Assembly (NCBI GenBank): GCA_034005165.1
Contig: JAVEVE010000003.1
Coordinates: 124,001 to 188,000, forward strand
Direction: 5' to 3'
DNA from: UBA1573 sp034005165
GTDB lineage: Bacteria > Pseudomonadota > Alphaproteobacteria > Micavibrionales > Micavibrionaceae
DNA: 64,000 nt
Program-made: the position numbers and the translations under genes
Shown here: in pieces, positions 16,530 to 25,765 of the stretch
Numbering within the stretch: position 1 is the stretch's first letter
Layout of the letters: each line of letters starts with the position of its first letter
The notes under the pieces: generated by a model
What the model was told of the DNA's origin: nothing
The model's database searches: none
Seen by the model: the letters and a program-made list of their open reading frames with translations, nothing else

Positions 16530-17909
16530 ATGCTCTCTCGTTTTGCCCATTCCATTTTCCCACTCAGTCTCTTGGTACTATTGACGGCTGTAATTTCCCC
16601 CGCTCAGGCATTTGCAGCCACAGTCTATGAACCACTTATCACCCATCCGGCCTCCTACGTTGCAATTTTTATTTTTGCGCTGTCCTATATTTTTGTCCTG
16701 ATGGAAGAAAAAACCTCTTTCCGTAAGTCAAAACCCGTCATGATCGGGGCAGCTCTGATCTGGGCCATAGTCTCTTTTGTTGTTCACGATAAAGGAATGG
16801 ATACCGAAGATTTGCACGATGCCGTCAACGAAACGATTGCGGAATTCGGCTCTTTGATGCTCTTCCTGCTAGTGGCTATGACATATATCTCGGCACTACA
16901 GGAACGGCAGGTTTTTGACGCGCTGCGTTCTCGGATGGTTCAATCAGGATGGAACTACAAACGTCTCTTCTGGGCAACAGGTGCTATGGCCTTCGTTCTC
17001 TCCCCTCTGGCAGATAACATGACCACAGCACTGGTTATGGGCGCAATTGTTATGGCCCTTATCAGGGACAACCCTAAACTCGTGACCTTATTCATGGTCA
17101 ATATTGTCAATGCCGCCAATGCGGGGGGAGCATTCAGCCCGTTCGGGGACATTACAACCTTGATGGTCTGGCAGGCAGGCAAAGTCGAATTTTTCGACTT
17201 TTTGGTCCTCCTGCTTCCTGCAATTATCTGCTTTGTTATACCGGCGACGATAATGACCTTCTGGGTTCCTGCGACCTCACCTGAAAAAATGGTCATGAAT
17301 ATTCCGATAAAAACAGGCGGAAAACGGATTATTGCACTCGGTCTTTTAACAATCGTCAGCGCTATTACGTTCGAACAGGTTCTGGAATTGCCGTCCTTTC
17401 TGGGTATGATGCTGGGTCTCGGGGTTCTTCTGAGTTACGGCTACTTCCTGCAACGGCGCGCCATTCGTCGTGAAGACGGGTTCGATGTATTCGGGCTGAT
17501 GGATGATACGGAATGGGACACATTACTCTTCTTCTTCGGCGTAATCTTCTGCATTTCCGGTCTTGGGTATCTGGGATATCTGGAACTGCTGTCCAACTCG
17601 CTTTACGGGGAAATCGGGGTTAATGCAGCAAACATCCTAATTGGAGCGGCCTCTGCCCTGATAGATAACATCCCGCTGATGTTCGCCGTCCTGAGTATGA
17701 ATCCCGATATGTCGGAATTCGAATGGCAGCTTCTAACACTTGCCTTGGGAACAGGCGGCAGTTTGCTCTCTATAGGCTCGGCAGCAGGTGTGGCGCTAAT
17801 GGGAACGGCACGCGGTCAATATACCTTTATCGGGCATCTGAAATGGTTTCCCGCACTGGTTCTGGGCTACGGCGCAGCAATCGGCGCGCATTATTTTCTT
17901 AACGGTTAA
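16530..17909 (+). CDS. nhaD: Na+/H+ antiporter NhaD
   Basis: 459 residues from ATG 16530. The frame extends to an ATG at 16449, but that lies only 19 bases after a terminator, leaving no room for a promoter, so the later start is preferred; neither has a strong ribosome site. The N-terminus reads like a signal or first membrane segment ending in PAQAFAA. At least ten further membrane spans follow. SPLADNMTTALVMGAIV, NAANAGGAFSPFGDITTLMVW and ALIDNIPLMFAVL match NhaD of the ion transporter superfamily. It exchanges Na+ or Li+ for protons across the inner membrane. Confidence 0.88.
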   Translation: MLSRFAHSIFPLSLLVLLTAVISPAQAFAATVYEPLITHPASYVAIFIFALSYIFVLMEEKTSFRKSKPVMIGAALIWAIVSFVVHDKGMDTEDLHDAVNETIAEFGSLMLFLLVAMTYISALQERQVFDALRSRMVQSGWNYKRLFWATGAMAFVLSPLADNMTTALVMGAIVMALIRDNPKLVTLFMVNIVNAANAGGAFSPFGDITTLMVWQAGKVEFFDFLVLLLPAIICFVIPATIMTFWVPATSPEKMVMNIPIKTGGKRIIALGLLTIVSAITFEQVLELPSFLGMMLGLGVLLSYGYFLQRRAIRREDGFDVFGLMDDTEWDTLLFFFGVIFCISGLGYLGYLELLSNSLYGEIGVNAANILIGAASALIDNIPLMFAVLSMNPDMSEFEWQLLTLALGTGGSLLSIGSAAGVALMGTARGQYTFIGHLKWFPALVLGYGAAIGAHYFLNG

Positions 17910-17929
17910 CCGGAAAAGGGCCCGGACAC

Positions 17930-18802
17930 ATGTTTTGGTTTCTATGGGCACTCGGCGCCAGCTTGTGTGCGGCAGCATTGGCAGAAAGCAATAAAATTTT
18001 CAGACTTGATGCGACGATGCTCAATGCATGGCGATCGACCTTTGCCGCAATCCTTTTATGTACGGCAATCCCGTTTATGATCTGGCCGCACGATAAATGG
18101 TTTTATGTCGTGGCCTGCCTTGACGGCGCAGTCACTGCCGCGGGAATGGTCATGTTCTTCTATCTGGCCGCCCGGCAATCTGGCCGTGTCTCAAGCATGA
18201 TTTTGCCATTAGCAGCTATCGGAGCCTATCTGACATGGTGGATGTTGATGCCAGGCGAGCGCCCGTCTATAACAGCGCATCCGGAAAAAGTCTTGATTTC
18301 AGTGATTTCCGCGGCCCTGATTTTTGTAGCCATTCACAAAGTGCGGGATACGGACGTTTCGCTCAACAGTTTTCTGATTGTTCTGCCAGTCGGTTTTTTG
18401 TTCGGTGTATTCGACGCACTGACCAAATATGTCATGGGGCAAGATTTCAACCTCTATAAACTGGCTCTCAGTTACGCTTTTCTGGAACTGGTCGTGTGCT
18501 CGATTGTCACATGGCTTGTCCTGATCCCCCAGCCACCCGAAGGCCGCCCGACAACATTCCTCAACAAAAAGCTCCTATGGGGAAGTGCTTGGTGTGCTCT
18601 ATGGACGGCCGGAATGGTTCTCAGCTCGATTTTTGCTCTTGTTCTGGCACCGCACCCGTCTCTTCCCGGACTAATTCTGGCACTGACACCTGTCTGGCTA
18701 TATCTGTATAACAAACTACGGCGTGTTAGGGATGACGTATCTATTCCGGCTAGCATCCTGCTGATTGTCGGGGCAGTTGGTTTGCTTTTATCAACACTCT
18801 AG
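17930..18802 (+). CDS. DMT/EamA-like transporter
   Basis: 290 residues with about ten hydrophobic segments and the two-fold repeat expected of the drug/metabolite transporter superfamily. The N-terminal WALGASLCAAALAESNKI and RLDATMLNAWRSTFAAI segments fit EamA-type proteins. Located in the inner membrane; substrate unknown. Only 20 bases separate it from nhaD, so the two may be co-transcribed. Its end overlaps the converging flagellar rod gene by four bases. Confidence 0.8.
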   Translation: MFWFLWALGASLCAAALAESNKIFRLDATMLNAWRSTFAAILLCTAIPFMIWPHDKWFYVVACLDGAVTAAGMVMFFYLAARQSGRVSSMILPLAAIGAYLTWWMLMPGERPSITAHPEKVLISVISAALIFVAIHKVRDTDVSLNSFLIVLPVGFLFGVFDALTKYVMGQDFNLYKLALSYAFLELVVCSIVTWLVLIPQPPEGRPTTFLNKKLLWGSAWCALWTAGMVLSSIFALVLAPHPSLPGLILALTPVWLYLYNKLRRVRDDVSIPASILLIVGAVGLLLSTL

Positions 18803-19212
18803 TGTTTTGAATCCAGAGCATCCCGCAAAGCATCCTGCATTTCTGCGCTGGTTTTGATGACCTGCGCATTAGCCTTATAGGCATTTTCAGCAACTTTCAT
18901 ATTTACCAGCTCCTCATCCAGATTAACATTTGGGGCATTCACCAGTCCGTTTGCATCGGCAAACGGCGAATCAGGAGAAAAACTCGGGACAAATGCAGGG
19001 TCACGGTTCAGAACCACGGCTTGAACGCCAGATCCTTGACCGTTGGCGGACAGGCTCTTGGAGACTGTAGTTCTAGGAGTATAAGCCTGATTAGAGCTGC
19101 TTGGGTCGGTAGCCCCCACAACATCAGCATTCACGATGTTATTGGATGCCACCTCAGCCTTTTTCGAAGCAGCTGCCAAACCACTCAAAGCAATAGAAAT
19201 CGGGTTTATCAT
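18799..19212 (-). CDS. FlgC-like flagellar basal-body rod protein, orphan
   Basis: 137 residues, the usual FlgC length. The N-terminus has ALSGLAAASKKAEVASNNIVN, the rod-protein signature, and the C-terminus has the VNLDEELVNMKVAENAYKAN heptad motif shared by rod, hook and hook-associated proteins. The middle is diverged from typical FlgC. No other flagellar gene is nearby, whereas flgC normally sits with flgB and fliE. It may be a diverged paralogue with a special role; identity as a rod-family protein is firm, FlgC itself less so. Confidence 0.8.
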   Translation of the reverse strand: MINPISIALSGLAAASKKAEVASNNIVNADVVGATDPSSSNQAYTPRTTVSKSLSANGQGSGVQAVVLNRDPAFVPSFSPDSPFADANGLVNAPNVNLDEELVNMKVAENAYKANAQVIKTSAEMQDALRDALDSKH

Positions 19213-19262
19213 TTTCTTAATATATCATAGGATACATTAAGAAATATTTTATGGGGTGAACC

Positions 19263-19739
19263 ATGTCGAGATTTTTAGCGCTAACACTTGTTTTCCTTGG
19301 ACTTTGTGCATTTTCTGTCCAACCAGCTGAAGCGGGTTCGAAATTCTATTCGCACTGGTGGTGGTCCAGCCATTGGAAAAACCAAGACTTTGTCCCATAC
19401 TATGACAATGGAACAGAGCCTCACAACACCCAATGGGATACAAAAGAATGGCATCCGACAGATTGGATTACCATGAATGGCGGATCGGCTCAGGATCTAA
19501 TTAACCGCTGGTATACAGCAAAAATTATCGATTCCCAATCCTATGACAACGATATTCCTGTACTGGATGTCGGGATCAATTTTTACCACCTCTCCGGCTA
19601 CGACAAAAGCCGCGTGATGCAAACTGTAAATTATGTCTTTCAGATTACCGAAAAATCCCCACGGATGTTTTATTTGCGCGACCCTCAAACCGACAAGATC
19701 ATCGGTTATTTTGGATCAGATGGACTAATTCTACAATAA
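19263..19739 (+). CDS. Hypothetical secreted protein
   Basis: 158 residues with a clear signal peptide (hydrophobic LALTLVFLGLCAFSV, cleavage near AEAG at 22-25). The mature part is rich in Trp and Tyr (HWWWSSHW at about 31-38) and has acidic loops. The C-terminal half (RMFYLRDPQTDKIIGYFGSDG) looks strand-rich. No family recognised. It probably acts in the periplasm or outside the cell. It is a single gene with its own terminator. Confidence 0.75.
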   Translation: MSRFLALTLVFLGLCAFSVQPAEAGSKFYSHWWWSSHWKNQDFVPYYDNGTEPHNTQWDTKEWHPTDWITMNGGSAQDLINRWYTAKIIDSQSYDNDIPVLDVGINFYHLSGYDKSRVMQTVNYVFQITEKSPRMFYLRDPQTDKIIGYFGSDGLILQ

Positions 19740-19742
19740 GAG

Positions 19743-19764
19743 AGCCGGGTTTCCCGGCTTTTTT
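19743..19764 (+). terminator. Intrinsic terminator
   Basis: AGCCGGG and CCCGGCT form a 7-base stem with loop TTT followed by six T residues, right after the secreted-protein gene. Confidence 0.92.
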
Positions 19765-19914
19765 CTTATCTGCAATACATAAGACAGTTCTGATGCAAAG
19801 AATGCGTCAAACTGAAACAATAAAAAAGACAAATTAAGATTTAAAGTACAAATACTATATAAAATTTTTCTTCTGCGTTGCTTTATCACGACAACAGAAC
19901 AGGGATTCTAATAA

Positions 19915-21609
19915 ATGCGCTGGTTTATCAATCTGAGTATCTTCAAAAAAATTATTATCGTAAGCCTTATCATGATGGTTAGTGCTGTCCTTTGGGGAGC
20001 ATTAAACTCCTATCTGGGATATCTGCTGGCTGTTGACTACACAATGAAAAAAAACAAAGCATTGGTTGAATCCATGGTGTCCACAATGGACGGACTTGAG
20101 AATGACGTGCAAAAAAGCATCCTCTCCAAAGAAGAGGCACAAGACACATTCAAGCAGACAATACGCTCTGCACGGTATGAAGGTGATCAATATTTCTTTG
20201 TAACCTCTCTGGATGGTCAGGCTATTGTGCACCCGTTGCGGCCTGAATTTGAAAAAGAAGACCTCAAAATTACAAGCCCGGCCTCGCATAACCGTTATCT
20301 GGAATTTGCAAAAGTTGCCAAAGCCAATAAAGAGGGTGGGGAGATGTATTACGAGTGGTCAAAACCCGGAAAACCGAAAGAGGAAATGTATCCAAAATCC
20401 TCATATCTCAAACTGATGCCGGAATGGGGCTGGGTCGTTGGAACAGGAGTCTATATTGATGACCTTGAAAGAGACGCCCTGATGAACTTCTACTTGGAAA
20501 TGAGCTTTGTCTTCATATTTGCTCTTACACTGGCCATCGGGACATACGGCGCCTACGCCCTGCTTTCAAAGCCATTATTTACCCTTTCTGCTAAAATGAC
20601 ATCCTTGGCCGATGGGCAGCTTGATGTTGATGTTCCGTACAGAAATCGAAAAGACGAAGTTGGGATGATTGCTGCCGCGTTCAGTATTTTCAAGGACAAT
20701 GCCATCGCCAAGGCAAAACTTGAAGCTGATCAGGAAGCATTAAAAATAAAAGCCGAAAAAGAAAAACGGGAAATCATGGAAAATCTGGCATCCGACTTCG
20801 AACAAAAAGTCCTTGGTGCGATCGACAATCTGACAGCTTCAGCGTCCGAAATGAATCAGGCATCCATTTCTCTAACGCGTGCTTCAGATGAAAACTCACA
20901 TACCAGCCAACTGGTAGCAAACGCAGCCTTGGAAGCAGATGGAAATGTCCAGACAGTTGCTGCTGCGACCGAGGAACTAACGGCTTCCAGCTCCGAGATT
21001 GCACGGCAAATTTCAAATGTAGCCCAAAAATCAAACCGCGCATCCGGTCAGGCCCAGCAAACAAACGAAGCAGTTAAGCGTCTGAACGATATGGCGAATT
21101 CTATCGGAGAGGTTGTCAGCGCTATTAAAGAGATTGCCGACCAGACAAACCTTCTTGCCTTAAACGCCACTATTGAAGCAGCGCGCGCAGGAGAAGCGGG
21201 AAAAGGATTTGCTGTTGTGGCTGACGAAGTCAAGAAACTGGCAACCGAGACAGCTGAAAAAACAACCCAGATTGATGAACGCGTCCTGAATATTCAGGAA
21301 GCCATTCGCGCATCTGCTACCTCCATGGAACAAATCATCAGAGATGTACAAGATATTGACCATGCGACATCTTCGGTCGCGGGGGCTGTGGAGGAACAGA
21401 ATGCTGCAACTGCTGAAATCGGACGCAACGTCGCTGAGGCATCAGTCGGCACGCAAAGAGTAACGGAAAACATCGTTGAGGTTCAGAAAAATACAGAGAA
21501 TACAGGACATGAAGCAAGAAAAGTTGCAGAAGCCTCTCAGGAAATAGCAGACCAGACCAAATCGCTACAAAACGTGGTCGGAGAGTTCCTGAAATCACTC
21601 AGAACCTGA
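19915..21609 (+). CDS. Methyl-accepting chemotaxis protein with Cache sensor
   Basis: 564 residues. A membrane segment at about 11-35, a periplasmic single-Cache-like domain (YEGDQYFFVTSLDGQAIVHP, then PEWGWVVGTGVYIDDLE), a second membrane segment near 197-217, a HAMP domain (LSKPLFTLSAKMTSLADG, then RKDEVGMIAAAF) and the signalling coiled coil with tip IADQTNLLALNATIEAARAG. The Cache domain would bind a small ligand, commonly a carboxylate or similar, but specificity cannot be read. It stands alone with terminators on both sides. Confidence 0.93.
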   Translation: MRWFINLSIFKKIIIVSLIMMVSAVLWGALNSYLGYLLAVDYTMKKNKALVESMVSTMDGLENDVQKSILSKEEAQDTFKQTIRSARYEGDQYFFVTSLDGQAIVHPLRPEFEKEDLKITSPASHNRYLEFAKVAKANKEGGEMYYEWSKPGKPKEEMYPKSSYLKLMPEWGWVVGTGVYIDDLERDALMNFYLEMSFVFIFALTLAIGTYGAYALLSKPLFTLSAKMTSLADGQLDVDVPYRNRKDEVGMIAAAFSIFKDNAIAKAKLEADQEALKIKAEKEKREIMENLASDFEQKVLGAIDNLTASASEMNQASISLTRASDENSHTSQLVANAALEADGNVQTVAAATEELTASSSEIARQISNVAQKSNRASGQAQQTNEAVKRLNDMANSIGEVVSAIKEIADQTNLLALNATIEAARAGEAGKGFAVVADEVKKLATETAEKTTQIDERVLNIQEAIRASATSMEQIIRDVQDIDHATSSVAGAVEEQNAATAEIGRNVAEASVGTQRVTENIVEVQKNTENTGHEARKVAEASQEIADQTKSLQNVVGEFLKSLRT

Positions 21610-21624
21610 TCATGAAATCATAAA

Positions 21625-21644
21625 AAACCCCCATATGGGGGTTT
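21625..21644. terminator. Shared bidirectional terminator
   Basis: AAACCCCC and GGGGGTTT form a perfect palindrome around ATAT, lying between the converging chemoreceptor gene and ilvC. It can serve both strands. Confidence 0.85.
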
Positions 21645-21649
21645 CGTGA

Positions 21650-22669
21650 TTAGTTTTTGTTCTTGTCAACCAGCTTGTTTTTGGCAATCCACGGCATCAT
21701 AGCACGAAGTCGTTCGCCGACCTCTTCAATACTGTGCTCGGCTTCGCGGCGACGTGTGGCCTTAAAGGATGGTTGCCCGGCCTGGCATTCCAGCATCCAG
21801 TCGCGGGTAAAGCGCCCCGACTGAATATCATCCAGAATACGTTTCATTTCTGCCTTGGTTTCGTCTGTGACAACGCGCGGCCCGCGCGTATAGTCGCCAT
21901 ACTCCGCAGTGTTAGAGATAGAATAACGCATATTGGCCATTCCACCTTCATACATCAGATCAACGATCAGCTTCATCTCGTGCAAACATTCAAAATATGC
22001 CATCTCTGGTGCATATCCGGCTTCGGTCAATGTTTCATAACCTGCCTTGATCAATGCACAGACGCCACCACACAAAACAGCCTGCTCACCAAACAAATCG
22101 GTTTCACATTCTTCACGGAAGGATGTCTCGATAATTCCCGAACGGCCACCGCCAACACCGGATGCATATGCCAACGCCAGATCACGAGCCTTGCCCGATG
22201 AATCCTGATGCACAGCGAACAAACATGGGACTCCACCGCCCTTTTGATATTCACCGCGCACCGTGTGTCCGGGTCCTTTCGGCGCCACCATAAACACATC
22301 CACATCCTTACGAGGTTCGATCAGGTTGAAATGAATATTCAGACCATGAGCAAATGCAATCGCAGCCCCGGCCTTCATATTGTCATGAATCCAGGTATAG
22401 TAAATCTCGCGCTGCAATTCATCAGGGCACGCCATCATCAGCACATCGCCCCATTTTGCGGCCTCATCAGGGACCATAGTCTCGAACCCTGCGGCTTGGG
22501 CCTTGGCATTGGTTGCACTATCCGCACGAAGCGCAATACGCACATCCTTGACACCTGACTCTCTAAGGTTTGCTGCATGGGCATGACCTTGGGACCCGTA
22601 TCCGACAATCACAACTTTTTTATCTTTTAAAATACCCAGATTACAATCTGTATCATAATACACCTTCAT
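21650..22669 (-). CDS. ilvC: Ketol-acid reductoisomerase
   Basis: Second step of valine and isoleucine synthesis: NADPH-dependent isomerisation and reduction of acetolactate. 339 residues, the class I length. The nucleotide-binding motif VGYGSQGHAHAANLRESG lies at 22-39, and the APKGPGHTVRGEY and FGEQAVLCGG segments carry the metal and substrate site. Downstream in the same direction as ilvB and ilvH, separated from ilvH by a small lipoprotein gene. It ends at the bidirectional terminator. Confidence 0.98.
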   Translation of the reverse strand: MKVYYDTDCNLGILKDKKVVIVGYGSQGHAHAANLRESGVKDVRIALRADSATNAKAQAAGFETMVPDEAAKWGDVLMMACPDELQREIYYTWIHDNMKAGAAIAFAHGLNIHFNLIEPRKDVDVFMVAPKGPGHTVRGEYQKGGGVPCLFAVHQDSSGKARDLALAYASGVGGGRSGIIETSFREECETDLFGEQAVLCGGVCALIKAGYETLTEAGYAPEMAYFECLHEMKLIVDLMYEGGMANMRYSISNTAEYGDYTRGPRVVTDETKAEMKRILDDIQSGRFTRDWMLECQAGQPSFKATRRREAEHSIEEVGERLRAMMPWIAKNKLVDKNKN

Positions 22670-22708
22670 ATCACATCGCTCCTTATTTGAAGATAAATTG
22701 AGTGGCAG

Positions 22709-23140
22709 TTACTTCATGGCATTTTCAACTGTATTCATCAGCTTCAAATGATCATTCAGATTTCCGATAATCTGTCCGTTCTCGAGACCGTAAGCGTCAT
22801 CGTCAACTTTCAGATAAACAAGATTGGCATTCCAGACCAAGCCCCCGAAAGAACTTGTTTCATCGAATTTGCAGTTATAAACCTCGTCTTCGTCCAACTC
22901 GTAGTCTGTTTCTTTCTCAATTGTGTTAACAGTTATTTTAACCAGTTTAAATCCGTCAGATCGTCCGAACGAAACCGACTGAACGGATGCAAGTTTACGG
23001 TCATATTTTGACTTATCCAAAACAAGCTTTACGGCAGCCTCACATCCTTTGGCCAAACGCTGGTTATTCAGCTCTTCTTGTCCGCAAGCGGATAGCCCAA
23101 GCGCGCAAAGCGTTACCAAACCAAAATTAAGCGCTTTCAT
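22709..23140 (-). CDS. Small putative lipoprotein inside the ilv cluster
   Basis: 143 residues from ATG 23140, which has a GGAAGG ribosome site; a GTG six bases upstream is less likely. The signal sequence ends in LGLSAC, a lipobox, so the protein is probably lipid-anchored. The mature part has alternating Lys/Asp-rich strands (LVKITVNTIEKETDYELDED) and no known domain. It overlaps the end of ilvH by 14 bases, so it is translated with the ilv operon although it has no obvious part in amino-acid synthesis. Confidence 0.75.
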   Translation of the reverse strand: MKALNFGLVTLCALGLSACGQEELNNQRLAKGCEAAVKLVLDKSKYDRKLASVQSVSFGRSDGFKLVKITVNTIEKETDYELDEDEVYNCKFDETSSFGGLVWNANLVYLKVDDDAYGLENGQIIGNLNDHLKLMNTVENAMK

Positions 23141-23696
23141 AGACACCTTCCTTTCCGCGTGAGATTGCAGCTACGCCCGTACGGGAAATTTCGGTTAACC
23201 CCAGAGGGCGCATCAGATCAATAAATGCATTGACCTTTTCGGTTGTTCCTGTGATTTCAAACACAAAACTTTCCAGCGTTGAATCGACAACGCGCGCCCT
23301 GAAGATATCAGCGACGCGCAAAGCTTCAATTCGTTTGTCTTTTTTTCCAACCACCTTGAGAAGTGCAAGCTCGCGCTCAAGATGGGTGCTTTCGAGTGTC
23401 AGGTTCGAGACCTTATGCACAGGAACAAGGCGCGAAAGCTGATGGTGAATCTGCTCAATCACATGCACAGTTCCCGAACAAACGATCGTGATGCGGGACT
23501 TACGTGCCGTGTGATCTGTTTCGGCAACCGTCAGGCTTTCAATGTTATATCCGCGCCCGGAAAACAACCCGATCACACGAGCCAGAACCCCCGGCTCATT
23601 ATCAACGATCACAGCCAAAGTATGTGATGAGACAGGGTCCTGCACAGGTGCAGCCCCGTAGACGCTTTTGCGGTCTTGTTGAGATGTACGTACCAT
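23127..23696 (-). CDS. ilvH: Acetolactate synthase small (regulatory) subunit
   Basis: 189 residues. An N-terminal ACT domain, HTLAVIVDNEPGVLARVIGLF with SGRGYNIESLTVA, is followed by the C-terminal domain typical of IlvH/IlvN (DIFRARVVD, FEITGTTEKVNAFIDLM). It binds valine for feedback control and stimulates the large subunit. It begins 23 bases after ilvB and overlaps the downstream lipoprotein gene. The first 20 or so residues are an extra, polar extension. Confidence 0.95.
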   Translation of the reverse strand: MVRTSQQDRKSVYGAAPVQDPVSSHTLAVIVDNEPGVLARVIGLFSGRGYNIESLTVAETDHTARKSRITIVCSGTVHVIEQIHHQLSRLVPVHKVSNLTLESTHLERELALLKVVGKKDKRIEALRVADIFRARVVDSTLESFVFEITGTTEKVNAFIDLMRPLGLTEISRTGVAAISRGKEGVYESA

Positions 23697-23719
23697 AGTT
23701 TATGTGTCTCCCTTTTCAA

Positions 23720-25639
23720 CTACACCAGAGTTTTATCGAATTTTTCAGCATCTGCTGACAAGATCATTTCGTTATGCGCTTTACCTGACGGGATCATCGG
23801 GAAACAATTTTCAGATGGGTCTACACACACATCGACAATCGTTACCTTATCGGTCTTCATCATTTTGGCAATCACATCATCCAAATCAGCAGGATCAGTG
23901 ACACGCATTCCGATACCACCATAAGCCTCTGCTAATTTCACGAAATCCGGTAAAGATTCGGTATAAGAGTTGGAATAGCGCTCACCGTGCAACAATTCCT
24001 GCCACTGCTTGACCATTCCCATCCACTGGTTGTTAAGGATAAAGATTTTAACAGGCAGGCGATATTGAACAGCTGTCGACATCTCCTGAATATTCATCAG
24101 GATAGATGCATCCCCTGCAACATCAATAACCAGCGCATCGGGATGTGCCATCTGCACACCAATTGCAGCAGGGAAACCATACCCCATCGTGCCCAGCCCG
24201 CCTGATGTCATCCAGTGGTTCGGCTTATCAAATTTCAAGAATTGAGCAGCCCACATCTGGTGCTGTCCAACTTCCGTAGAAATAAAAACATCGCGCCCAT
24301 TCTTCTTGGACATTTCTTTATCAAGTGCCGCCTGCAAACGCTCCAATGCAAATTGCGGTTTGATAGTCTTGTCCGAATCTTTGTAGTTCAGACATTTGAC
24401 AGCGCGCCATTTCTCGATCTGCGCCCACCATTGCTTCATGGCAGTCGCATCAGCTTTATATTTGCGCTTTTTCCAAACAGCAATCATCGCGCGCAAGGCT
24501 TCAACACTATCAGCAACAATTCCGATATCGACACGAACGTTCTTGTTGATCGAGCTTGGATCTATATCAATATGAATCTTCTTGGAATTCGGAGCAAAAG
24601 CATCCAGACGTCCCGTGACACGGTCATCAAAACGTGCACCGATATTTACCATCACATCACAATCATGCATTGCCCAGTTAGCTTCGAAGGTGCCGTGCAT
24701 TCCAAGCATGCCCAGATGCTGCTTATCACGCATCGGATATCCGCCTAGTCCCATCAAAGTTGAGGTAATCGGGAATCCGGTCATCCGGACAAATTCGGTC
24801 AGCAATTCGGCTGCTTCTGTACCGGAATTCACAACCCCGCCACCCGTATAAAAGACAGGCCTCTTGGCATTAGCCATCATCTCGACTGCGTCTTCGATCA
24901 AGGAAATATCAGGCATAGTACGTGGGCAATAACGGGATAAATCTGTTTCTTCAGGGGATTGATAAGGCCCCGGTGCAAACTGGATATCCTTCGGCAAATC
25001 AATCAGAACAGGACCGGGACGACCGGACTTTGCAACATGAAAGGCTTCATGAACAGTTTTTGCCAGCTCCTTGACATCCTTCACCAGATAATTTTGCTTG
25101 GTACATTGACGGGTAATCCCTGTTGTATCTGCTTCCTGGAAAGCATCTGTTCCGATCAAGAAAGTAGGAACCTGTCCCGAAAAACACAGAACAGGAATAG
25201 AATCCAGTAACGCATCCGTTAATCCGGTCACCGCATTAGTTGCGCCAGGACCGGACGTCACCAGCGCACAACCGACTTTACCGGTAGAACGGGCATAGCC
25301 TTCAGCAGCATGAAGCGCAGCCTGCTCATGGCGGACGAGGACGTGCTTGACTTTCTTTTGCTGAAAAATGGCATCATAAATGGGCAGAACTGCACCACCC
25401 GGATATCCGAATATAGTATCAACCCCGTTATCAACCAAAGCCTGAATTACAATCTCGGCACCTGTCAGGTTTTTTTTGTCAAAAACCCATTGGGGTTCGA
25501 CGGTGTTTTTTGTTTTTTTGGCCTCTGGCGCGGATTTAACCAGCTTCATCTGAGGTTTTGCTGCCGCTTTTGCTGCTGCCTTTGCCCTGGATTTTGATCC
25601 CTCTTTAGCCTTGGGGGTCAGGGTCGTCTTGATTGCCAT
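23720..25639 (-). CDS. ilvB: Acetolactate synthase large subunit
   Basis: 639 residues, longer than the usual 570-600. ThDP-dependent enzyme that makes acetolactate from pyruvate. The catalytic core starts near residue 58 (LTGAEIVIQALVDNGVDTIF); Glu lies in VRHEQAALHAAEGYA, and the ThDP/Mg motif GDASILMNIQE is intact. The extra N-terminus of about 55 residues is Lys/Ala-rich (KSRAKAAAKAAAKPQ) and probably disordered. The internal Met at 31 lacks a ribosome site, so the long form is favoured. It is preceded by an attenuator leader. Confidence 0.97.
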   Translation of the reverse strand: MAIKTTLTPKAKEGSKSRAKAAAKAAAKPQMKLVKSAPEAKKTKNTVEPQWVFDKKNLTGAEIVIQALVDNGVDTIFGYPGGAVLPIYDAIFQQKKVKHVLVRHEQAALHAAEGYARSTGKVGCALVTSGPGATNAVTGLTDALLDSIPVLCFSGQVPTFLIGTDAFQEADTTGITRQCTKQNYLVKDVKELAKTVHEAFHVAKSGRPGPVLIDLPKDIQFAPGPYQSPEETDLSRYCPRTMPDISLIEDAVEMMANAKRPVFYTGGGVVNSGTEAAELLTEFVRMTGFPITSTLMGLGGYPMRDKQHLGMLGMHGTFEANWAMHDCDVMVNIGARFDDRVTGRLDAFAPNSKKIHIDIDPSSINKNVRVDIGIVADSVEALRAMIAVWKKRKYKADATAMKQWWAQIEKWRAVKCLNYKDSDKTIKPQFALERLQAALDKEMSKKNGRDVFISTEVGQHQMWAAQFLKFDKPNHWMTSGGLGTMGYGFPAAIGVQMAHPDALVIDVAGDASILMNIQEMSTAVQYRLPVKIFILNNQWMGMVKQWQELLHGERYSNSYTESLPDFVKLAEAYGGIGMRVTDPADLDDVIAKMMKTDKVTIVDVCVDPSENCFPMIPSGKAHNEMILSADAEKFDKTLV

Positions 25640-25705
25640 GATCGTTTACTGCCTTTCTTGTTTGTACACTCTACTACGTTGGTCTGCCCGAACAAAATCG
25701 AAGTC

Positions 25706-25739
25706 CGAAAAAATAAAGCCCCGTTCTTTCGATCGGGGC
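25706..25739 (-). terminator. Attenuator terminator before ilvB
   Basis: On the minus strand GCCCCG (from 25739) and CGGGGC (to 25718) form a stem followed by TTTATTTTTT. It lies between the leader peptide stop and ilvB, the position of an attenuator. The competing antiterminator was not worked out. Confidence 0.75.
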
Positions 25740-25765
25740 GTTACGGTTCAAAATGAAGTTACTTC

